From JBAYJT01 sp041664965 (GTDB lineage: Bacteria; Pseudomonadota; Gammaproteobacteria; UBA9339): DNA of 10,631 nt. How positions within the stretch are numbered: position 1 is the stretch's first letter; the number at the start of each line of letters is the position of its first letter. The position numbers and the translations under genes are program-made. The notes under the pieces were generated by a model. That model was not told the origin of the DNA. It searched no databases and was given only the letters and a program-made list of their open reading frames with translations. Below, one piece after another: positions 6,440 through 10,631 of this stretch. Location: NCBI GenBank assembly GCA_041664965.1, contig JBAYJT010000049.1:1-10631 (forward strand), read 5' to 3'.

Positions 6440-7417
6440 ATGGCTAATCAAGTTTTGAAAACCGTAGTTCTAATTGCTTTGCCAGCTTCGGGCAAGTCAG
6501 AAGTACGTAAATATCTAGAATACATGCCAATGGATAAGCGTGTTAGTGATTTTTACATGGGAGATACAGTCCAGATCGACGATTTTCCGTATGTGCATTT
6601 TATGAGATGCATAGACGATGAACTCTTGAAAGTAGGGCATCCGTTCCTATTTTATCACTCCAATCAAGAGCCATTCTTGCACACTGCTGAATGGGGAACT
6701 TTGATTGAACTCGTTAACGATGATTATTTTGCCATAGTTAATAAAACTGAAATTAATCCATCTTCTGCTGCTGAATATCTGTTGGATCGTATCGATGCAG
6801 CAAGCGTAAGAGTTGGCTTGCCGCCTAGGTTAAGCCAATTGCCAGCCAATGTGCGTCAAGCTATTTTGCCTGGTTTAGAAAAAGAGGCAAAATCAATACT
6901 TGAAAACATACAGAAGTTGCAACAAATTGACCTGACTGGAAAGACCTTAGTTATTGAGTTTGCACGTGGTGGTCCAGAAGGATCTAGCATGCCGCTTACC
7001 AACAATTACGGCTATCAATATTCTAAATCTAGATTAGCAGAGCCTATTTTACAAGATGCTACTTTGCTTTATATCTGGGTTACACCGGAGGAATCGCGTC
7101 GTAAAAATGAGAACCGTGCTGATCCTAACGATCCAGGTTCTATTTTGCATCATGGCGTGCCAATCAAAGTAATGCTCAATGATTATGGTTGTGATGATAT
7201 TGAATGGTTAGAGCAGAACGCTGAAGTTCCTGGAACCATTACAGTTAGGGCTCATGGTAAAGTTTTCCATTTACCTATTGCCAAATTTGATAATCGCGAA
7301 GATAAAACGTCTTTCCTTCGTGGCGATCATACTGCTTGGGAGCAATCTAAAGTCGAAGTTTTGCATAACGAACTAAAAGGCGCTTTGCAGAAATTAGCTA
7401 AGATGTACTTCAAGTAA
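6440..7417 (+). CDS. P-loop nucleotide-binding protein of unknown function
   Basis: A 325-aa soluble protein that starts with a beta strand and a kinase-like P-loop, ALPASGKSE (13-21). This is a Walker A with Ala in place of the first Gly. It is followed by GDTVQIDDFPYVHFMR (41-56), a hydrophobic strand ending in Glu (LVIEFARGGPEG, 170-181) that may serve as Walker B, and an Arg-rich stretch (PEESRRKNENRADPND, 216-231) reminiscent of the LID of nucleotide kinases. The size and P-loop context resemble adenylate-kinase-like proteins, and I recall similar uncharacterised proteins in diverse bacteria. The substrate is unknown. AGAGAGG (6426-6432) 7 nt before the ATG fixes the start. It stands alone, with its own promoter and terminator. 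Confidence 0.75.
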   Translation: MANQVLKTVVLIALPASGKSEVRKYLEYMPMDKRVSDFYMGDTVQIDDFPYVHFMRCIDDELLKVGHPFLFYHSNQEPFLHTAEWGTLIELVNDDYFAIVNKTEINPSSAAEYLLDRIDAASVRVGLPPRLSQLPANVRQAILPGLEKEAKSILENIQKLQQIDLTGKTLVIEFARGGPEGSSMPLTNNYGYQYSKSRLAEPILQDATLLYIWVTPEESRRKNENRADPNDPGSILHHGVPIKVMLNDYGCDDIEWLEQNAEVPGTITVRAHGKVFHLPIAKFDNREDKTSFLRGDHTAWEQSKVEVLHNELKGALQKLAKMYFK

Positions 7418-7436
7418 GCATCTCTTGATCTAGATG

Positions 7437-7473
7437 AAAAGGAGAACTGGTTTTTGACTGGTTCTCCTTTTTT
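7437..7473 (+). terminator. Rho-independent terminator after the P-loop gene
   Basis: AAAGGAGAAC (7438-7447) pairs with GTTCTCCTTT (7461-7470) in a perfect 10-bp stem with a 13-nt loop. The 3' arm runs into a T-tract ending at 7473. It lies 20 nt after the stop codon, so transcription of the unit to the left should end here. Confidence 0.88.
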
Positions 7474-7550
7474 GTTGCCTAAAGAATTAGGTATATTTTA
7501 GTTAGACCGTAACTTTAAAACGTAACATATTGATTTTAAAGGAATTCGTG

Positions 7551-7562
7551 TAGACATGTTTT
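7551..7562 (-). repeat. AAAACATGTCTA intergenic motif, copy 3 (inverted)
   Basis: The reverse complement of the 12-nt word at 89-100 and 3219-3230; the plus strand reads TAGACATGTTTT. It lies 29 nt before the PmrA-box-like repeat. Confidence 0.45.
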
Positions 7563-7590
7563 CTCCTGCCTAGTTGCAGATTAGGTGAGT

Positions 7591-7610
7591 CTTAAAATAG
7601 TCTTAAGATT
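7591..7610 (+). promoter_or_regulatory. PmrA-box-like direct repeat
   Basis: CTTAAAATA (7591-7599), two spacer bases, then CTTAAGATT (7602-7610). The Legionella/Coxiella PmrA element is reported as two cTTAATatT units separated by 2 nt; here the units match at 7 of 9 and 8 of 9 positions with the correct 11-nt period. The enteric form YTTAAK-N5-YTTAAK also fits at 11 of 12 defined positions. A poor -35 (TTGGGT, 7609-7614) touches its right edge, with TTTAGT (7633-7638) as a possible -10 after 18 nt, which is the layout expected for an activator-dependent promoter. That PmrA binds here is inferred. Confidence 0.5.
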
Positions 7611-7647
7611 GGGTGGTTTTGCCATCCCCCTTTTTAGTAGGGGGATG
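7611..7647 (+). promoter_or_regulatory. Two mutually exclusive hairpins (attenuator-like)
   Basis: CATCCCCC (7623-7630) pairs with GGGGGATG (7640-7647) in a perfect 8-bp stem followed by TATTTTG, which could act as a weak terminator. GGGTGG (7611-7616) can instead pair with CCATCC (7622-7627) over a 5-nt loop with one G-U pair, which removes the 5' arm of the first stem. The pairings are visible. Whether this is RNA depends on where transcription starts; if it starts near 7645 only the DNA carries it. Confidence 0.35.
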
Positions 7648-7654
7648 TATTTTG

Positions 7655-7663
7655 TGTTAAAAT
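7655..7663 (+). promoter_or_regulatory. Possible extended -10 for the cyclodipeptide synthase gene
   Basis: TGTTAAAAT contains TAAAAT preceded by TG one base upstream, the extended -10 form. No good -35 lies 16-18 nt before it. It is an alternative to the PmrA-box-linked promoter just upstream. Confidence 0.3.
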
Positions 7664-7763
7664 ACAGAAATTATTTGGAACTTTTGAGACGCGGCTTTTT
7701 GCAGGGATGGTTAGCCCTGCCTGATTATCTGCAATTCGTTCGCATAAAATAACGAGAAGTGAT

Positions 7764-9074
7764 ATGCCTAAAACGGTGAAAACACCACTACCACTCGATG
7801 CTGAATTTTCTAGCTGCTTCTTGGGTATTAGTATAGGCCCAGAATATTATCAAGGAGAATCTCTGATAGCTATTTTAGCCTTTATAGAAAAGGGCAAATT
7901 CACACGCGGCCGCTTTGCAATGTTTGCAGATACTTTGGATGCATATAATCTCATTTTCAAAAATCCAAATTGGACTTTAGAATATAACCTAGATGATGCT
8001 AGAAAATTAGCAGCTCAAAATGGACAAGCTTGGTTGGATTCTTCTGATGGACAAAAGTTGCAAAAATCTGGATTTTGGACTTATCCTCCTATCGCGCAGA
8101 CTCCTCCTATCACACGAACTTCCCCTATCATACGTTGGAACGAAATTATAGACGATAAAGATCCGGTTTTTCTGAAAGCAAAAGAAACTATTCATGATCT
8201 TTATATTCCCATCAAAGATAGGAGAAGCTTCGAGAGTAAAAGTCAAGATCCTGAAGTAGCTAAAAAATTATCTTTTTCCGCCGCTGTGGATAGGACTGTT
8301 ACTAATCACATACTACCTTTAAAGTCGGAGGCAGAAAAAGGAAAAGTTGTATTCGAGGAAAGCCGTGCCAGAGAAATATTTACAGCATATGTCATAGAAG
8401 AATGCATGGGAGAAATAGTTATAGCCAACAAATTTCCTGCCGATTATGAACTTTATCCAAAGCCCATGAATCCAGCTATAGAGTGGGTACATGGAAAGAT
8501 CATCTCTCCTCTACATGTTCTTAGCTGGTTAACTATACCTTTGAAGGAAGAACCAGAAGCAAAGCAAAAACACAATGCGAACTCTGCTAGCCCAAGTGCA
8601 TCCAGCAGCCCTGCTCCGCTTTCGGAACAAGTTCTTCACCCTAGTGTAGTATTGCCATCTGACAATACTAATACAACATTAACTAGTTCTAGTACTACAA
8701 CAGGTTCATCTGTTTCAATGCAGCGGCCTTTGCCATCAAATCTTGCCACAGCAATGCTTAAAGTCGGTCAATTTGCCAACATCCATCATATTGAACCAGA
8801 TGTTAATGCTCCTCTACCTATCATGTCTGCTTCAGAAATAAGAGATGATTTAACAGCACGTAGTATGAAGCTAAATGGTTGTTTATGGGCAATGATAGAA
8901 ACCCTAAATACACTTAGCAAACGTACTTCACTTTCTTTGGAAGAACAAAATATGCTTAGGATAGTATATACAGGCTCAAGAATATTACCTACAAATGAGC
9001 AAATAGAAGCTCTAACGGGGAGCATTAAAAAAGAGCAACATTCTTCACCACCAACATCCCCACAAAAATCATAG
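7764..9074 (+). CDS. tRNA-dependent cyclodipeptide synthase, XYP type, with C-terminal extension
   Basis: CDPSs take two aminoacyl-tRNAs and form a cyclic dipeptide through an aminoacyl-enzyme on a serine. Landmarks of the 436-aa product: FLGISIG (19-25), where S23 corresponds to the nucleophile S37 of AlbC; FADTLDAYN (54-62); ARKLAAQNGQAWL (79-91); IIRWNEI (122-128); AYVIEEC (208-214), giving Y209 and E213 for the catalytic Tyr-x3-Glu; and YELYP (228-232). P26 at the AlbC N40 position and Y231-P232 place it in the XYP rather than NYH subfamily, the group known from Rickettsiella, Fluoribacter and Parachlamydia. The core ends near 262. A Ser/Thr/Pro-rich linker (about 270-320) and a helical region of unknown type (326-425) follow, unusual for a family of about 240 aa. 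Three 18-nt repeats lie before RWNEI. ATG has only a weak GAGAAG site. A kinase-like gene follows after 40 nt. The product cannot be predicted. Confidence 0.82.
   Translation: MPKTVKTPLPLDAEFSSCFLGISIGPEYYQGESLIAILAFIEKGKFTRGRFAMFADTLDAYNLIFKNPNWTLEYNLDDARKLAAQNGQAWLDSSDGQKLQKSGFWTYPPIAQTPPITRTSPIIRWNEIIDDKDPVFLKAKETIHDLYIPIKDRRSFESKSQDPEVAKKLSFSAAVDRTVTNHILPLKSEAEKGKVVFEESRAREIFTAYVIEECMGEIVIANKFPADYELYPKPMNPAIEWVHGKIISPLHVLSWLTIPLKEEPEAKQKHNANSASPSASSSPAPLSEQVLHPSVVLPSDNTNTTLTSSSTTTGSSVSMQRPLPSNLATAMLKVGQFANIHHIEPDVNAPLPIMSASEIRDDLTARSMKLNGCLWAMIETLNTLSKRTSLSLEEQNMLRIVYTGSRILPTNEQIEALTGSIKKEQHSSPPTSPQKS
8082..8135 (+). repeat. Three imperfect 18-nt tandem repeats inside the CDPS gene
   Basis: Units at 8082-8099, 8100-8117 and 8118-8135 share the core TCCTCCTATC or CCCCTATC and encode the hexapeptides YPPIAQ, TPPITR and TSPIIR (residues 107-124). 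They add a Pro-Ile loop just before the RWNEI motif. Frame is kept, as expected for expansion by slippage within a gene under selection. Confidence 0.7.
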
Positions 9075-9114
9075 CAATCAAACTGTTATTAATTAGTACA
9101 AGGAGTAACCAAGT

Positions 9115-10631
9115 ATGTCGAGCAAAAACAAGTCTAGCAAACCAAATCTCGTATTTTCTGATTTCCTCGCTCTACTTCCCGGTCATGCTTATTGGAAAGA
9201 TCGTCAAGGCAAATACTTGGGGTGTAACCAAGAAGCTTTAGATACTTTCCATTTAAAAAATCAAAGTGAAGTTATTGGCAGGGACGATTATGCCTTTATG
9301 ACAAAAAAGCTAGCTGCGAATATTATTGCTATAGATCAAGAAATCATGGCCAGTGGCGTCGCTCGCATAATTGAAGAGCAAGGCATAGATTCATCGGGGA
9401 GAAAAGCCATTTATATAACTAAAAAAACACCTCTATTTGATACAAACGGCAAAGTAACGGGTTTATTAGGTGTTTCCATTGATATAACCGACAGAAAAAC
9501 AGTCGAAAAAAAAGTTATCGAAGAGCATGTACAAAAGGAAATGACCCTTGAAAACATCATAGCTATGATGCCTGGAAATATTTACTGGACAGATAAAAAA
9601 GGCGTATATCTTGGTTGCAACGATAACCAATTGCACACTTTGGGACTTAGGTCGCGCAGTGAATTTATAGGGAAAACTTATATCGACAGGTTACAAGACG
9701 GTTCAGCTAGGGAAGTAAGACTTATTAACCAAGCCATCATCAAGACTGGTGTATCTGTAACACGAGAAGAGCCAGGAACTGATAATTGTGGAAATAAAGC
9801 AATTTATCTAACCAATAAAGTTCCTCTTCGCAACGAAAAAGGTGAAGTAGTCGGTCTAGTTGGCATCTCCATCGACATCACCGAACGGAAACAACTTGAA
9901 GAAAAACTAGCTGCAGCATTGAAAGACGCGGAAGCTGGAAATGCAGCCAAAGATGCTTTTTTAGAAAACATGCGCTATGACGTCAGAACGCCGTTGGAAG
10001 GAATGATTGATTATGCAGAAAGGTTGAACGAAGATGCGGGAGATGAAGATAAAGTTCACGAATATGCGGACAATATTTTATTCTCAACGCATACACTTTT
10101 AGATTTTTTAACTACTATCATAGACGCAGTAAAAATCACATCTGGCGAGTTGCCGATTGTAAAAAAGAAGTTCGATTTGAACGCTGAATTAAGCAGTATT
10201 ATGCAGCTTAATTTTCCTAGGGCCGAAGAAAAAAAACTTAAATTTTTATATAAATACGATCGCAGATTATCCCAATACATGATTGGCGATCCGACGCGCT
10301 TGCAGCGTATTTTGTTAGAGCTTTTAAGCAATGCTTTGAAATATACCAATAAGGGACACATTAAAGTTGATGTCGAATTAGCCAAGCAAAAAGGCAAAGA
10401 TGTTATAGTTCGACTCAAAGTGGAAGACACGGGAATTGGCATTCCGCAGGAGGAGCAGCAAGAAGTTTTTCTGCGTTTCAAAAAATTGGCTACTGCTTTG
10501 GGTGGAATCAATAAGGGCGCGGGTTTAGGGCTTTCTATAGTTAAACAATTTGTGGATGATTTACAGGGCGAAGTTTCTTTGAATAGCGAGCCTGGTAAAG
10601 GCTCAACTTTTATTTGTGTAATTCCTATGCA
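9115..10631 (+). CDS. Tandem-PAS histidine-kinase-like protein lacking the phospho-accepting His (3' end outside window)
   Basis: The frame runs from an ATG with AAGGAG 9 nt upstream to the window edge (505 codons, no stop). Two homologous PAS domains (about 13-128 and 144-258) each carry YWxDxxGxYLGCN and end in GxSIDIT(D/E)RK, a PAC-type ending. A dimerisation/phosphotransfer region follows, where the H-box reads FLENMRYDVRTPLEGM (282-297). Canonical kinases have His at the position of Y288, so the phospho-acceptor appears lost. The ATPase domain looks complete: N-box LELLSNALKYT (401-411), G1 DTGIGIP (438-444), G2 GAGLGLS (468-474). No membrane helix or signal peptide is visible, so it should be cytoplasmic. 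It lies 40 nt after the CDPS gene without a terminator between, suggesting an operon. A receiver domain could follow outside the window, as in hybrid kinases. Confidence 0.88.
   Translation, partial: MSSKNKSSKPNLVFSDFLALLPGHAYWKDRQGKYLGCNQEALDTFHLKNQSEVIGRDDYAFMTKKLAANIIAIDQEIMASGVARIIEEQGIDSSGRKAIYITKKTPLFDTNGKVTGLLGVSIDITDRKTVEKKVIEEHVQKEMTLENIIAMMPGNIYWTDKKGVYLGCNDNQLHTLGLRSRSEFIGKTYIDRLQDGSAREVRLINQAIIKTGVSVTREEPGTDNCGNKAIYLTNKVPLRNEKGEVVGLVGISIDITERKQLEEKLAAALKDAEAGNAAKDAFLENMRYDVRTPLEGMIDYAERLNEDAGDEDKVHEYADNILFSTHTLLDFLTTIIDAVKITSGELPIVKKKFDLNAELSSIMQLNFPRAEEKKLKFLYKYDRRLSQYMIGDPTRLQRILLELLSNALKYTNKGHIKVDVELAKQKGKDVIVRLKVEDTGIGIPQEEQQEVFLRFKKLATALGGINKGAGLGLSIVKQFVDDLQGEVSLNSEPGKGSTFICVIPM

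Larger units (their letters stand above)
7474..7763 (+). other. Structured non-coding region before the cyclodipeptide synthase
   Basis: This stretch holds no gene I can support. From left to right it contains: a small hairpin CCTAA/TTAGG (7478-7491); the TAGACATGTTTT motif (7551-7562); a PmrA-box-like repeat (7591-7610); two overlapping alternative hairpins (7611-7647); an extended -10-like TGTTAAAAT (7655-7663); a hairpin GCAGGG/CCCTGC (7701-7720) competing with TTGCAG/CTGCAA (7699-7734); and CGTT/AACG (7737-7754) next to the weak ribosome binding site GAGAAG (7754-7759). Confidence 0.5.

Noticed and set aside
7418..7763. CRISPR array, attachment site or origin
   Set aside because: Only pairs of short repeats occur; there are no regularly spaced repeats with unique spacers, no integrase gene and no DnaA-box cluster.
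10056..10511. 151-codon open frame on the minus strand
   Set aside because: It is fully antisense to the ATPase domain of the kinase-like gene, whose N and G boxes are clear.

Overview
The window reads as AT-rich chromosomal DNA of a gammaproteobacterium, most likely of the order Legionellales (Legionella/Coxiella/Rickettsiella side). MurE, MraY, GreA, a FimV-type LysM protein and RidA are all of gammaproteobacterial type. The PAS histidine-kinase-like protein at the right end belongs to a sequence style I associate from memory with Legionella and Coxiella relatives. The order-level placement is inference from protein style; no rRNA is present.

Layout. Positions 1-88 are the 3' end of an IS30-like insertion sequence. 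Then murE and mraY (overlapping by 16 nt) run rightward and meet greA, which runs leftward; the mraY and greA stop codons share one TTAA. A leftward gene for an unrecognised Cys-rich membrane protein follows (3313-4470). A divergent intergenic region then leads into a rightward fimV-like/ridA pair (4653-6221). Next is a single gene for a P-loop protein of unknown function (6440-7417), closed by a clear intrinsic terminator. A 346-nt non-coding stretch (7418-7763) with several hairpins and a PmrA-box-like direct repeat precedes the last two genes. These are a cyclodipeptide synthase (CDPS, XYP type) with an unusual Ser/Thr/Pro linker and C-terminal extension, and, 40 nt downstream, a tandem-PAS histidine-kinase-like protein that runs off the window.

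How it fits together. The left part is peptidoglycan precursor synthesis: MurE adds meso-diaminopimelate to UDP-MurNAc-tripeptide's precursor and MraY attaches the finished pentapeptide precursor to undecaprenyl phosphate. The usual dcw partners (ftsI, murF, murD) are absent beside them, so the cluster has been rearranged, with an IS end at one break. The middle is housekeeping and unknown genes.

The right end is the most interesting part. The CDPS should use aminoacyl-tRNAs to make a cyclic dipeptide. It appears co-transcribed with a sensor-like protein whose phospho-accepting histidine has become tyrosine (Y288) while its ATP-binding boxes look intact. A 20-nt direct repeat matching the PmrA box lies 154 nt upstream of the CDPS start codon. 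In Legionella and Coxiella, PmrA controls many Dot/Icm effector genes, so this raises the testable idea that the enzyme or its product belongs to host interaction.
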